A stretch of DNA of 64,000 nt from Bradyrhizobium sp. AUGA SZCCT0158 (GCF_018130065.1 NZ_JAFCME010000016.1:62001-126000); one strand, 5' to 3'. Positions 25,524 to 35,679 are shown, counted from the first letter of the stretch. Program-made: numbers and translations. The notes: generated by a model not told the origin, from the letters alone.

Positions 25524-27599
25524 TCACTCCGCTGCTGTCAGCATTTGCCCGGACGCTAGGCGGGAACATTCCGCCATCACCGCCGACGCGCGCGCGATCG
25601 GGTTGGTGAGGTAGAAATCCTCGACCGACGTCTTGAACGGCGTCTTGTCGACGCTGCCGCCCTTGCCGGCCAGCGCCTTCACCTCTTCCGGCTTACCGGG
25701 CTCGATCTGCTCGATCCGGATCAGATGCGGCACGGCCTTGAAGAGCTCCTGCCGCAACGCCTGAAGCGAGTCATAGGGCAGCTTCTTGCCCAGCACATCC
25801 GACAGCGCACGCACGATCGCCCAGTCCTCGCGCGCCTCGCCCGGCGGGAACGCGGCGCGGTTGGCAATCTGCGCCCTGCCCTCGGTGTTGACGTAGATGC
25901 CGGATTTTTCGGTATAGGCCGCGCCCGGCAAAATGACGTCAGCGCGATGCGCGCCGCGGTCGCCATGGGTGCCGATATAGACCACGAAGGTTCCATCCGG
26001 CACCTTGACGTCATCGGCGCCGAGCAGGAACAGCACGTCGAGCGTGCCGAAGGTGGTCATTTGCGCGAGATTCAGGCTGCCCTTGCCGGCCGCAAAACCG
26101 ATATCGAGCGCGCCCGCACGCGACGCCGTGTCCTGCAGCACGCCAAAACCGTTCCAGCCGTCCTTGAGTGCGCCGACGTCGACCGCGAGTTTGGCAGCGA
26201 GCGCCAGCACCGCCGCGCCGTCATGACGCGCCAGCGAACCGGCGCCAACCAGCACGATCGGGTTCTTGGCGCCCTTGAGCACCTCGGCGAATGAATGCTT
26301 GCCGGCCGCGAGATCACCGAGCGAATCCGTGCCGGCGCCGAGATAATCGTAATCATAGGTCAGGTCGGCCTTGGCGCCGATCACGCCGACCTTGAGCCTG
26401 CCCGTGCGCCAGCGCTTGCGGATGCGGGCGTTGAGGACGGCGGCTTCCTTGCGCGGGTTCGATCCCACGATCAGCAGCGCGTCGGCCTGCTCGATCCCGG
26501 CAATGGTCGGGTTGAAGATATAGGACGCGCGGCCTGCGTTGGGATCGAAGGCGTCGCCGCCCTGCACCGCGAGATTGCTTGAACCGCACTTGGCCAGCAG
26601 CTCCTTCAGCGCGAACATTTCTTCGACCGCCGCAAGGTCGCCGGCGATCGCACCGATCCGCTTGCCGTCAATCCGGCCGGTCTTGGCGGCGATCGCCGCA
26701 AACGCCTCCGACCAAGATGCGGCGCGGAGCTGGCCGTTCTGGCGGATATAGGGCCGGTCGAGCCGCTGGGTCCGCAGGCCGTCGACGATGTGACGGGTCT
26801 TGTCGGAAATCCATTCCTCGTTCACCGCCTCGTTGATGCGCGGCAGGATCCGCATCACCTCGCGGCCGCGGGTATCGACCCGGATCGCCGAGCCGACGCC
26901 GTCCATCACGTCGACCGACTGGGTCTTGCCGAGCTCCCAGGGCCGTGCCGCAAAGGCATACGGCTTCGAGGTCAGCGCGCCGACCGGGCAGATGTCGACG
27001 AGGTTGCCCTGCAACTCCGAAGTCAGCGCCGATTCCAGATAGGTCGTGATTTCCATGTCTTCGCCGCGGCCGGTCGCGCCCATTTCCGGCGCGCCGCAGA
27101 CTTCGGCGGAGAAGCGGACGCAGCGCGTGCACTGGATGCAGCGGTTCATCGAGGTCTTGACCAGCGCGCCGAGATATTTGTCTTCAACCGCGCGCTTGTT
27201 CTCGGCAAAGCGCGAAGTGTCGACGCCGTAGCCCATCGCCTGGTCCTGCAAATCGCACTCGCCGCCCTGATCGCAGATCGGGCAATCCAGCGGATGGTTG
27301 ATCAGCAGGAATTCCATCACGCCTTCGCGCGCCTTCTTCACCATCGGCGAACGCGTCGAGATTTCCGGCGGCTCGCCCTTCGGACCCGGACGGCAATCGC
27401 GCACGGCCCAGGCGCAGCTGGCCACCGGCTTCGGGCCGCCCTTCACCTCGACGAGGCACATCCGGCAATTGCCGGCGATCGACAGCCGCTCGTGGTAGCA
27501 GAAGCGCGGAATTTCGGCGCCCGCGGCCTCACACGCCTGCAGCAGCGTGTATTCCGCGGGGACATCGATCTCTTTGCCATCGACGATGAGTTTGGTCAT
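25524..27599 (-). CDS. nuoG: NADH-quinone oxidoreductase subunit G
   Basis: The 691-residue protein starts with a [2Fe-2S] ferredoxin domain (CYHERLSIAGNCRMCLVEV). It continues with HPLDCPICDQGGECDLQD and CIQCTRCVRF for further clusters, and ends in a molybdopterin-oxidoreductase-like domain without cofactor residues. It passes electrons from NuoF toward NuoI. Length matches other alphaproteobacteria. Confidence 0.95.
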   Translation of the reverse strand: MTKLIVDGKEIDVPAEYTLLQACEAAGAEIPRFCYHERLSIAGNCRMCLVEVKGGPKPVASCAWAVRDCRPGPKGEPPEISTRSPMVKKAREGVMEFLLINHPLDCPICDQGGECDLQDQAMGYGVDTSRFAENKRAVEDKYLGALVKTSMNRCIQCTRCVRFSAEVCGAPEMGATGRGEDMEITTYLESALTSELQGNLVDICPVGALTSKPYAFAARPWELGKTQSVDVMDGVGSAIRVDTRGREVMRILPRINEAVNEEWISDKTRHIVDGLRTQRLDRPYIRQNGQLRAASWSEAFAAIAAKTGRIDGKRIGAIAGDLAAVEEMFALKELLAKCGSSNLAVQGGDAFDPNAGRASYIFNPTIAGIEQADALLIVGSNPRKEAAVLNARIRKRWRTGRLKVGVIGAKADLTYDYDYLGAGTDSLGDLAAGKHSFAEVLKGAKNPIVLVGAGSLARHDGAAVLALAAKLAVDVGALKDGWNGFGVLQDTASRAGALDIGFAAGKGSLNLAQMTTFGTLDVLFLLGADDVKVPDGTFVVYIGTHGDRGAHRADVILPGAAYTEKSGIYVNTEGRAQIANRAAFPPGEAREDWAIVRALSDVLGKKLPYDSLQALRQELFKAVPHLIRIEQIEPGKPEEVKALAGKGGSVDKTPFKTSVEDFYLTNPIARASAVMAECSRLASGQMLTAAE

Positions 27600-27606
27600 T
27601 GCGCTC

Positions 27607-28095
27607 TCAAGTCTTTCCGAGCTTGCAGTCGGGTGGTGTAACGTTTGATGTCTTCAGCGACGCCTTGATCCATTGCTGGGTCTCGGCGCCATAGGTGGCG
27701 AGATAGGCCGGCTGCGCCGCGTTCTTATCGCACAGGAACGGCAGATGCGGTTTCAGGTCGTAATCGCAGGAAGCCAGCCACTCGCGCTTTCCCGCGAACG
27801 CGCCGAGCGCTTCCTCGCAGGCGTAGAGGAAGTAAGTGACAAAACTCTCGTACTGGACCTGCTCGTCGCGGCCGCCGGCCTTGATCTTCTCGTAGTCCGG
27901 CTGCGCGAATTTCGGATTCTTGAACGCCAGATCGGTGTAGCCCAGAAACGCCTGCCGCGCGCTGGTCGCGCGGTTGCCGGTGCGGATCTCGTTGATCTGG
28001 AACAGGATCGCAACAAAGCCGAGCAGCGCCACGGTCGCCTGCGCCATCTGCGCCAGCGTTCCGTATCTCTGCCACCAGAAGCTCGGTTGCGACAT
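27607..28095 (-). CDS. Membrane-anchored protein of unknown function inside the nuo operon
   Basis: Starting at 28095 (MSQPSFWWQRYG), the 162-residue protein has one strong helix (about residues 15-35, AQATVALLGFVAILFQI) and then a soluble domain with four cysteines. I do not recognise the family with confidence. It lies between nuoG (7 bases) and a small coiled-coil gene, on the same strand, so it is co-transcribed with complex I. A role in assembly is possible but only inferred from position. Confidence 0.7.
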   Translation of the reverse strand: MSQPSFWWQRYGTLAQMAQATVALLGFVAILFQINEIRTGNRATSARQAFLGYTDLAFKNPKFAQPDYEKIKAGGRDEQVQYESFVTYFLYACEEALGAFAGKREWLASCDYDLKPHLPFLCDKNAAQPAYLATYGAETQQWIKASLKTSNVTPPDCKLGKT

Positions 28096-28108
28096 TGGTC
28101 CCACGATC

Positions 28109-28318
28109 TCAGTGCGCTGCGTCAGATAGTTCGAGACGTTGTTCAATTCGCTCGACGCGATTTTCGAGGCGATCCAGCCTTCGGTTGACCCCCGCCAGCC
28201 CTTCCTCGACAGAGGTAACGCGAACCTTGATGTCCTGAAGGTCCTCTGCCATCCGTTCCGTGCGTTGATCGATCTTGCGCAAAATCGCAAGGACGATGCT
28301 GTCAGGTTCTTTTGCCAT
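28109..28318 (-). CDS. Small coiled-coil protein inside the nuo operon
   Basis: The 69-residue product has heptad spacing throughout its second half (VEEGLAGVNRRLDRLENRV), predicting a coiled coil, and no membrane segment. It ends 13 bases before the following membrane protein gene and starts 10 bases after nuoF. The two may act together, one as a membrane anchor and one as an oligomerising partner. That pairing is inference from order only. Confidence 0.65.
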   Translation of the reverse strand: MAKEPDSIVLAILRKIDQRTERMAEDLQDIKVRVTSVEEGLAGVNRRLDRLENRVERIEQRLELSDAAH

Positions 28319-28327
28319 TGCTGCCTC

Positions 28328-29653
<1,326 letters not shown>

Positions 29654-29671
29654 GACCAGAACTTTCCGGGA

Positions 29672-29836
29672 TCAACGTTTTGACTGAGAGTAAGCGAGCC
29701 CCGCGGCGCATCCGCCGAAGGTCAGCGCCCACAACAAAGCGGAATCAAGCGAGGCGCCCAGCGCGTAGCGCTGCAGCAGAAAAATGAACGTGGCCGCGGC
29801 CAGGGCGTGAAGGGTCATCAACTGCCAGGTTTTCAT
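29672..29836 (-). CDS. 54-residue membrane protein between nuoE and nuoF
   Basis: The ATG at 29836 opens a 54-codon frame encoding two hydrophobic helices (MTLHALAAATFIFLLQRY and ALLWALTFGGCAAGLAYS) with a short basic tail QSKR. The gene is in the same strand and spacing as the nuo genes. I do not recognise it. Composition and position support a real small membrane protein, possibly tied to complex I. Confidence 0.55.
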   Translation of the reverse strand: MKTWQLMTLHALAAATFIFLLQRYALGASLDSALLWALTFGGCAAGLAYSQSKR

Positions 29837-29883
29837 CGCAGCGGCCCTCCCCGGCCCGCCCGTTCGCAAAGTGCGACCGCGCG

Positions 29884-30495
29884 TCATGTGGTTTCCTTCA
29901 GCGTCGTCGGACCGCCTACCGGCGCCGAGAACTGACGGTCGATCTGCGGTCCAGGCTTCGGCGGATTGCCGGAGGCAAAGCCGTCCAGCACCTTGCCGAA
30001 GTTTTCCTTGTTCAGGTCCTCGTAGGTATCCTTCCAGATCAGCACCATCGGCGCGTTGACGCAGGCGCCCAGGCACTCGACCTCTTCCCAGCTGAAATTG
30101 CCGTCCTTCGACAGATGGAAGGGGTCGTGATGGATGCGGCTCTGGCACACCTTGATGATGTCTTCGGCGCCGCGCAGACGGCACGGCGTGGTGCCGCAGA
30201 CCTGGACATGGGCTTTCTTGCCGACCGGCTGCAGCTGGAACATGGTGTAGAACGTCGCGACCTCAAGCACGCGGATGTAGGGCATATCCAGGAGATCGGC
30301 GACCGCGCGGATCGCGGCTTCCGAAACCCAGCCCTCATGCTGCTCCTGCACGCGCCACAGGATCGCGATTACCGCGGACGCCTGCCGTCCGGGCGGATAT
30401 TTTTCGATCTGCTTTTTCGCCCAGGCGAGGTTCTCCTCGGAGAACGTAAAGCTCGCGGGCTGCAGTTCCTTTGGTGCGAGGCGGCGGACGGACAT
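29884..30495 (-). CDS. nuoE: NADH-quinone oxidoreductase subunit E
   Basis: The 203-residue thioredoxin-like protein has four cysteines for the N1a [2Fe-2S] cluster, in VCGTTPCRLRGAED and ECLGACVNAP. The C-terminus carries a proline-rich tail (NPPKPGPQIDRQ). It starts three bases after the FkbM gene stop. Confidence 0.95.
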   Translation of the reverse strand: MSVRRLAPKELQPASFTFSEENLAWAKKQIEKYPPGRQASAVIAILWRVQEQHEGWVSEAAIRAVADLLDMPYIRVLEVATFYTMFQLQPVGKKAHVQVCGTTPCRLRGAEDIIKVCQSRIHHDPFHLSKDGNFSWEEVECLGACVNAPMVLIWKDTYEDLNKENFGKVLDGFASGNPPKPGPQIDRQFSAPVGGPTTLKETT

Positions 30496-30498
30496 CGT

Positions 30499-31467
30499 TC
30501 AGTCTCTCATTGCGCGCGGGGCTGCGGCTTTCGCATTGAGCGCGTTGATCCGGTCGAGCCAGAATGCGCTTGCGGTGCCGAACACGTTGTAGCCGACGTG
30601 GGTTGAAACCTTGATGCGATCGAGGATGGAAAGGTCGGTCACGGTTTCAAGGCGATTGCTGCGCGGATCGTAGACGATCAGCTTCAGCGGGGTCTGGTCG
30701 AGGATGTAGCGCGAGACGGTATGCTGGGGATCGTTACCGTGCTCCTCGCACAGGATCACGCTGTCGCTTTCCAGCAACCGCTTGCCGCCCTTCATCGCCT
30801 CGATCTCGACGCCTTCGACGTCGAGCTTGATCAGGAATTTTCCGCCGGCCGTGACCTTGCCGTCGTCGAGCAGATTGTCGAGCGCAATGACCGGCACTTC
30901 CTCGCCGCCGGTCTGGTCGCCGGCGATGCTGAAGGCTTCATGCTTGGTGCCGCTCAATCGCGCGGTGCCGCGCGCCGCGCCGATCGCGCATTTCATCACG
31001 TCAAAGCGGTTGCCGTTGAGCCTCGCGTTGTTGGCAAGTTTTGGAAAATTCTGCCCCGACGGCTCGATCGCGATCGCCTTGTGCGAACCGAACGGCTTGC
31101 TCGAGACCAACACCGACCAGTAGCCGTAATTGGCGCCGCAATCGAGCAGCGTGTAGTCGACGTCGGCGGAATGCTTGAACAGCAATTCGAGTTCGTCCTC
31201 ATAGGCGAACGTGCGGTTGAGCAGTTTGCTCCAGTAGCCGTCGCCATAGGGGAATGCGAACGTCGCGTCCGCATTCAGCCTGACGTCGATGTCGCGCGCG
31301 GGCAACGTCCTGCGCAGCAGATTGGCGCACATATTGTAGCCGCGATGCGAAAAGTTCGACGATATTTTCGATCCCAGCGTCAGCGCAACCGCAGCCAGCC
31401 GCTCCCACGGGTTGGCGCCGTCAAGCGCACCCGAAGCCCGGTCAAACTGGATTGGCGGCTGCGCCAT
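30499..31467 (-). CDS. FkbM family methyltransferase between nuoD and nuoE
   Basis: The start at 31467 overlaps the nuoD stop as TGATG, giving 322 residues. The SAM-binding motif is LLDCGANYGYWSVLVSS, followed by AIAIEPSGQNFPKLANNARL and KLDVEGVEIEAMKGG, which are diagnostic of the FkbM family. Known members methylate sugars or polyketides. The substrate here is unknown. Tight coupling to nuoD and nuoE means it is expressed with complex I, but no link to respiration can be shown from sequence. Confidence 0.88.
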   Translation of the reverse strand: MAQPPIQFDRASGALDGANPWERLAAVALTLGSKISSNFSHRGYNMCANLLRRTLPARDIDVRLNADATFAFPYGDGYWSKLLNRTFAYEDELELLFKHSADVDYTLLDCGANYGYWSVLVSSKPFGSHKAIAIEPSGQNFPKLANNARLNGNRFDVMKCAIGAARGTARLSGTKHEAFSIAGDQTGGEEVPVIALDNLLDDGKVTAGGKFLIKLDVEGVEIEAMKGGKRLLESDSVILCEEHGNDPQHTVSRYILDQTPLKLIVYDPRSNRLETVTDLSILDRIKVSTHVGYNVFGTASAFWLDRINALNAKAAAPRAMRD

Positions 31468-32657
31468 CACCGATCGACCTCTCCGAACACGATGTCGAGC
31501 GAACCGAGGATGGCCGAGACGTCGGCGAGCAGATGGCCCTTGCAGATGTGGTCCATCGCCTGCAGATGGGCAAACCCCGGCGCGCGGATCTTGCACTTGT
31601 AGGGCTTGTTGCTGCCGTCGGCGACCAGGTAGACGCCGAACTCGCCCTTCGGCGCCTCGACCGCGGCGTAGACTTCGCCGGCCGGCACGCGAACGCCCTC
31701 GGTATAGAGCTTGAAGTGATGGATCAGCGCCTCCATCGAGCGCTTCATCTCGCCACGACGCGGCGGCGCGATCTTGTTGTCCTCGACGACGACAGGCCCC
31801 TGCCCGTCCGGCGCCCGCAGCTTGGCGATGCACTGCTTCATGATGCGCACCGACTGGCGCATCTCTTCCATGCGGATGCAGTAGCGGTCGTAGCAGTCGC
31901 CGTTCTTGCCGATCGGAATGTCGAAATCCATCTCGGCATAGCATTCGTAAGGCTGCGCCTTGCGCAGATCCCAGGCCGCGCCGGAGCCGCGCACCATCAC
32001 GCCGGAGAAACCCCACTCCCAGGCTTCCTTCAGCGGCACCACGCCGATATCGACGTTGCGCTGCTTGAAGATGCGGTTGCCGGTGAGCAGCGTTTCGAGG
32101 TCGGCGACGACCTGCAGGAACGGATCGCACCAGGCGTCGATGTCGTCGATCAGTTTTGGTGGCAAATCCTGATGCACGCCGCCGAGGCGGAAGTAAGCCG
32201 CATGCATGCGCGAGCCGGAGGCGCGCTCGTAAAACACCATCAGCTTTTCGCGCTCTTCAAAACCCCACAGCGGCGGGGTCAGCGCGCCGACGTCCATCGC
32301 CTGCGTGGTGACGTTGAGCAGATGCGACAGGATGCGGCCGATCTCGCTATAGAGCACGCGGATCAATTGCCCGCGGCGCGGCACCGTGATGCCAAGCAGC
32401 TTTTCCGCTGCGAGGCAGAACGCATGCTCCTGGTTCATCGGCGCGACGTAATCGAGCCGGTCGAAATACGGGATCGCCTGCAAGTACGTCTTCTGCTCGA
32501 TCAGCTTTTCGGTGCCGCGATGCAAGAGCCCGATGTGCGGATCGACGCGGGCGACGACTTCGCCATCAAGCTCCAGCACCAAACGCAGCACACCGTGCGC
32601 TGCCGGATGCTGCGGTCCGAAATTGATCGTGAAATTGCGAAGATTCTGTTCGTTCAT
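31467..32657 (-). CDS. nuoD: NADH-quinone oxidoreductase subunit D
   Basis: Starting at 32657 (MNEQNLRNF), the 396-residue protein carries FGPQHPAAHGVLRL, which forms part of the quinone site, and GVMVRGSGAAWDLRKAQPY. It starts three bases after the nuoC stop region and is 49-kDa-subunit-like in length. Confidence 0.95.
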   Translation of the reverse strand: MNEQNLRNFTINFGPQHPAAHGVLRLVLELDGEVVARVDPHIGLLHRGTEKLIEQKTYLQAIPYFDRLDYVAPMNQEHAFCLAAEKLLGITVPRRGQLIRVLYSEIGRILSHLLNVTTQAMDVGALTPPLWGFEEREKLMVFYERASGSRMHAAYFRLGGVHQDLPPKLIDDIDAWCDPFLQVVADLETLLTGNRIFKQRNVDIGVVPLKEAWEWGFSGVMVRGSGAAWDLRKAQPYECYAEMDFDIPIGKNGDCYDRYCIRMEEMRQSVRIMKQCIAKLRAPDGQGPVVVEDNKIAPPRRGEMKRSMEALIHHFKLYTEGVRVPAGEVYAAVEAPKGEFGVYLVADGSNKPYKCKIRAPGFAHLQAMDHICKGHLLADVSAILGSLDIVFGEVDR

Positions 32658-32659
32658 GG

Positions 32660-33271
32660 TCAGGCCTTCGGCTCCGCCTTCTCGTCGCCGGGCAGCGGAT
32701 AATCGGCGCCTTCCCATGGCGAGAGGAAATCGAACTTGCGGAATTCCTGGTTGAGACGGACGGGTTCGTACAGCACCCGCTTCTCCTGGTCGTCGTAGCG
32801 CACCTCGACGAAGCCGGTGAGCGGGAAATCCTTGCGCAGCGGATGGCCGTCGAAGCCGTAATCGGTCAGCAGGCGGCGCATGTCGGGATGGCCGGTGAAG
32901 ATCACGCCATAGAGATCGTAGCATTCGCGCTCGAACCAGTCGGCGCCGGGAAACACGTCGATGATCGAGGGCACCTGCGTGGTCTCGTCGGCCTCGGCGC
33001 GCACGCGGAGGCGACGGTTCAGCACAGGCGACAGGAAGTGATAGATCACGTCGAAGCGCTTTTCGCGGCCGGGATAATCCACCGCCGTGACGTCGATGAT
33101 GCTGACGAAACGGCAGGCGGGATCGTCGCGCAGGAATTTGACGACCTCGACGATTTTGGTCGCATCGATCGTGATCGTGAGTTCGTTGTACGCGACCGCA
33201 TGGCCGCTGACCGCACCCGGAAGCGCGCTAACAATCGTCTGCCCCAAGGCGTCGAGCTTGCCGTCATCCAT
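32660..33271 (-). CDS. nuoC: NADH-quinone oxidoreductase subunit C
   Basis: The 203-residue protein has the 30-kDa subunit signature WFERECYDLYGVIFTGHPDMRRLLTDYGF. In this organism nuoC and nuoD are separate genes, as in other alphaproteobacteria, not fused as in enterobacteria. Confidence 0.95.
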   Translation of the reverse strand: MDDGKLDALGQTIVSALPGAVSGHAVAYNELTITIDATKIVEVVKFLRDDPACRFVSIIDVTAVDYPGREKRFDVIYHFLSPVLNRRLRVRAEADETTQVPSIIDVFPGADWFERECYDLYGVIFTGHPDMRRLLTDYGFDGHPLRKDFPLTGFVEVRYDDQEKRVLYEPVRLNQEFRKFDFLSPWEGADYPLPGDEKAEPKA

Positions 33272-33283
33272 TGACCTGAAACC

Positions 33284-33880
33284 TTAGCGTTCGATGGTGC
33301 CGATGCGCCGGATCTTCTTCTGCAGCAGCAGCACGCCGTAGAGCAACGCTTCCGCCGTCGGCGGGCAGCCGGGCACGTAGATGTCGATCGGCACGATCCG
33401 GTCGCAGCCGCGCACGACCGAGTAGGAATAGTGATAATAGCCGCCGCCATTGGCGCACGACCCCATCGAGATCACGTAGCGGGGCTCCGGCATCTGGTCG
33501 TAGACCTTGCGCAGCGCCGGCGCCATTTTGTTGGTCAGCGTACCCGCAACGATCATGACGTCGGACTGCCGCGGCGAAGCGCGCGGCGCAAAGCCGAAGC
33601 GCTCGACGTCGTAACGCGGCATCGACACCTGCATCATCTCGACGGCGCAGCAGGCGAGACCGAACGTCATCCACATCAGCGAGCCGGTGCGCGCCCAGGT
33701 GATGAGATCGTCGGTCGCGGCGACGAAGAAGCCCTTGTCCGAAAGCTCGTGATTGACCTCGAGGAAGTACGGGTCATTGGCGCCGACCGGCTTGCCGGTA
33801 GAGGGATCGATAATGCCGGTCGCGGCCGGCGCGATCACCGGCGAAGACCTGTGCGATACGGCGGTGGGGCTCAATCCCAT
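33284..33880 (-). CDS. nuoB: NADH-quinone oxidoreductase subunit B
   Basis: The start at 33880 (MGLSPTAVSH) gives 198 residues and overlaps the end of nuoA by 10 bases. The four N2 cluster cysteines are seen in GLACCAVEMM, MGSCANGGG and YVPGCPPTAEAL. Confidence 0.95.
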   Translation of the reverse strand: MGLSPTAVSHRSSPVIAPAATGIIDPSTGKPVGANDPYFLEVNHELSDKGFFVAATDDLITWARTGSLMWMTFGLACCAVEMMQVSMPRYDVERFGFAPRASPRQSDVMIVAGTLTNKMAPALRKVYDQMPEPRYVISMGSCANGGGYYHYSYSVVRGCDRIVPIDIYVPGCPPTAEALLYGVLLLQKKIRRIGTIER

Positions 33881-34236
33881 TCGAGCGCGCCTTTCTTCCA
33901 TTCGTAGGCAAAGCCGACCGTGAGGACGGCGAGGAACACCATCATCGACCAGAAGCCGGTGGCGCCGAGCTTGCCGAAAGCCACCGCCCACGGAAACAGG
34001 AACGCCACCTCGAGGTCGAAGATGATGAAAAGGATCGCCACCAGATAGAAGCGGACGTCGAACTTCATGCGGGCGTCATCGAAAGCGTTGAATCCGCATT
34101 CATAGGCGGAAAGCTTTTCCGGATCCGGCTGCTGGAACGCGACGAGGAACGGGGCAATCAACAGCGCCAGACCGATCAGGCTTGCCACCCCGACAAACAC
34201 TATAAGTGGAAGGTAATTCTGCAGGATGCCGTTCAT
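33871..34236 (-). CDS. nuoA: NADH-quinone oxidoreductase subunit A
   Basis: The start at 34236 (MNGILQNYLP) gives 121 residues with three transmembrane helices and the loop YECGFNAFDDARMKFDVRFY typical of NuoA. It is the first gene of the operon, and the nuo promoter must lie just upstream of 34236, but I cannot name a -35/-10 pair with confidence. Confidence 0.95.
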   Translation of the reverse strand: MNGILQNYLPLIVFVGVASLIGLALLIAPFLVAFQQPDPEKLSAYECGFNAFDDARMKFDVRFYLVAILFIIFDLEVAFLFPWAVAFGKLGATGFWSMMVFLAVLTVGFAYEWKKGALEWD

Positions 34237-35070
34237 CGGCGGGACCTTTTCCTGCGGTTTCGGACAGCCGCAGATTCGCTGATTGGAATTATTCTTGAGG
34301 CTTAGCGCAGCGCAACAGAGGGCGCAAGACAAGCTATTTTGTGGTCTAACCGGCGCTCCCACGCCGTGGACAACTCAGGAAAGCAGGGCGTTGCCGTCGC
34401 CACCCCGGCCTGCGTTTCGCGCCGTGCTCCACGCGCAATCCATCCATGCGAACCCTGCTCATGCGGCGCGCAATTGGTGTGCCGATCAACCAACAGGATG
34501 TCCGGGCGCGCCGCTCCGGTGTTCGCGATGTGCATGCTGACGCAGGATTTCAAAACCGTGGCGCCGGCTTCCGTCTCGGGCCGATTTTTGCGATCGCACA
34601 CACGTCGCCAAGCCGAGCATGCGAGCGCCGGCGTCCGCGATCATCCTGATTCACCGCAACCTGCTTTGGCCAGGGGCGTCGGCCCGCTCGCGTCCGGCAT
34701 GATCAACGGACGAACTAAAGAACGACCATGGCGCAGGCGCCGCGCGCTATTCGCTTCTGCCGGCCGAGGTCACGTGTAGGCGCGCTGCTGTTCATCTCGT
34801 CCGGTGTCGATACGCGCGGACATCAAACAAACGGGTAAGCAGCCGACCTCGTCTTATCCTATTGTTATTGCTTATGTTTCATCTCGGCCTGGCTGGATTA
34901 TGCCTTCGCCGCGCCAACAGGGAACCGCCTAAGGACGCCGAAAAGGCGCAAGACCGCCCCAAAAACCCGCCGGACGAAACCATTTCACGGAATCCACGAA
35001 ACCGTCCCGAAACAGACGAGGCGTACATCTCTTGCCATCAGATGGCGCATAGACGCCTCGGAGGCATCAC
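34237..35070. other. Intergenic region upstream of nuoA
   Basis: Several short open frames cross this region, but none has a plausible ribosome binding site and natural composition together. It should contain the nuo promoter (minus) near its left end and the promoter of the small 35071 gene (plus) near its right end. I see no RNA gene or known repeat here. Confidence 0.5.
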
Positions 35071-35271
35071 ATGAACCACTCAATTCACTCGGCAGACCGT
35101 TCGACCCACCTGAAGATCGTGGTTGTGGCGCTCGTGGCTGGTATCGCGGTGGCAGCTTTCGGCATCTCGGCGCGCACCAATTCGGAATACACCCAGACAG
35201 CCCAGACCCAGGTCGTGAAGGCGGGCAAGCCGGTGGTCATCACCAGCTCGCAGACCTCGACGGTCCGCTAA
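35071..35271 (+). CDS. Small secreted or membrane-anchored protein, Bradyrhizobium-type
   Basis: The 66-residue product has one hydrophobic helix (residues 15-32, KIVVVALVAGIAVAAFGI) followed by a short polar tail rich in Thr and Gln. Codon use is typical of highly biased host genes, and a perfect terminator follows 30 bases after the stop. I recall similar proteins across Bradyrhizobium without a known role. Confidence 0.75.
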   Translation: MNHSIHSADRSTHLKIVVVALVAGIAVAAFGISARTNSEYTQTAQTQVVKAGKPVVITSSQTSTVR

Positions 35272-35300
35272 GGGATTTTGTTCTCAGCACCGGCAAGACG

Positions 35301-35322
35301 GCCGCCTTCGGGCGGCTTTTTT
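35301..35322 (+). terminator. Rho-independent terminator of the 35071 gene
   Basis: GCCGCC (35301-35306) and GGCGGC (35311-35316) pair around a TTCG tetraloop, followed by a run of six T residues. Confidence 0.92.
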
Positions 35323-35429
35323 GTTGGCTGCGCAGCCACTTCTGCCGCACGCTGGAACTATCGGGCCGCGTTTGAGCGCAACCGAGTTCCAGTCCGACGA
35401 TTGGGGATTTGTCGTTAAGCCATGAAAAA

Positions 35430-35479
35430 TGGCGCGAGAGACGGGACTCGAACCCGCGGCCTCCGCCGTGACAGGGCGA
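35430..35479 (-). tRNA. 3' fragment of tRNA-Asp (GTC), prophage attachment half-site
   Basis: The minus strand reads the anticodon arm with loop CTGTCAC (anticodon GTC), a five-base variable loop, the T-arm GCGGGTTCGAGTCCCGT, the 3' acceptor strand CTCTCGC, a G discriminator and encoded CCA. The 5' half (acceptor 5' strand and D-arm) is absent. Upstream sequence (GAGGCTCAGGATTTTT) does not fold as a tRNA. This is the remnant expected at one end of a prophage that integrated into the 3' part of a tRNA-Asp gene. The intact gene should be at the other end. Confidence 0.85.
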
Positions 35480-35504
35480 AAAATCCTGAGCCTCTCTAAC
35501 AGAG

Positions 35505-35556
35505 TGTGACACTTCGGGACGCGGCGACCCCGCGCACAATCGCCGAAAGTGTCACA
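35505..35556. repeat. Inverted repeat beside the attachment site
   Basis: TGTGACACTTCGG (35505-35517) and CCGAAAGTGTCACA (35543-35556) are inverted arms differing by one inserted A. The position next to the att half-site suggests an integrase or excisionase arm site or a terminator. No T-run is present for a clear terminator. Confidence 0.6.
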
Positions 35557-35679
35557 TCATTTTGCCGATCCGCGATGGCCAAGAACGGCGGCGGGCCAGC
35601 AAAAGACCCCTAGACAACCTCTCAAGACAGTCTCGATTTGGGTGCTATCCTAATAGGACAGCCGCATAGGGGATTTAGG

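Noticed and set aside
34339..34779. A plus-strand open frame of 146 codons upstream of nuoA
   Set aside because: Cys/Arg-rich composition, no ribosome binding site and no recognisable domain. It is likely chance in GC-rich DNA.
34237..35429. Prophage left end placed upstream of 35430
   Set aside because: The 35071 gene, its terminator and codon use look chromosomal, and the tRNA half-site gives a natural boundary.
35240..35539. A minus-strand 99-codon frame across the tRNA fragment
   Set aside because: It translates the tRNA remnant and the terminator, a common false gene at tRNA loci.
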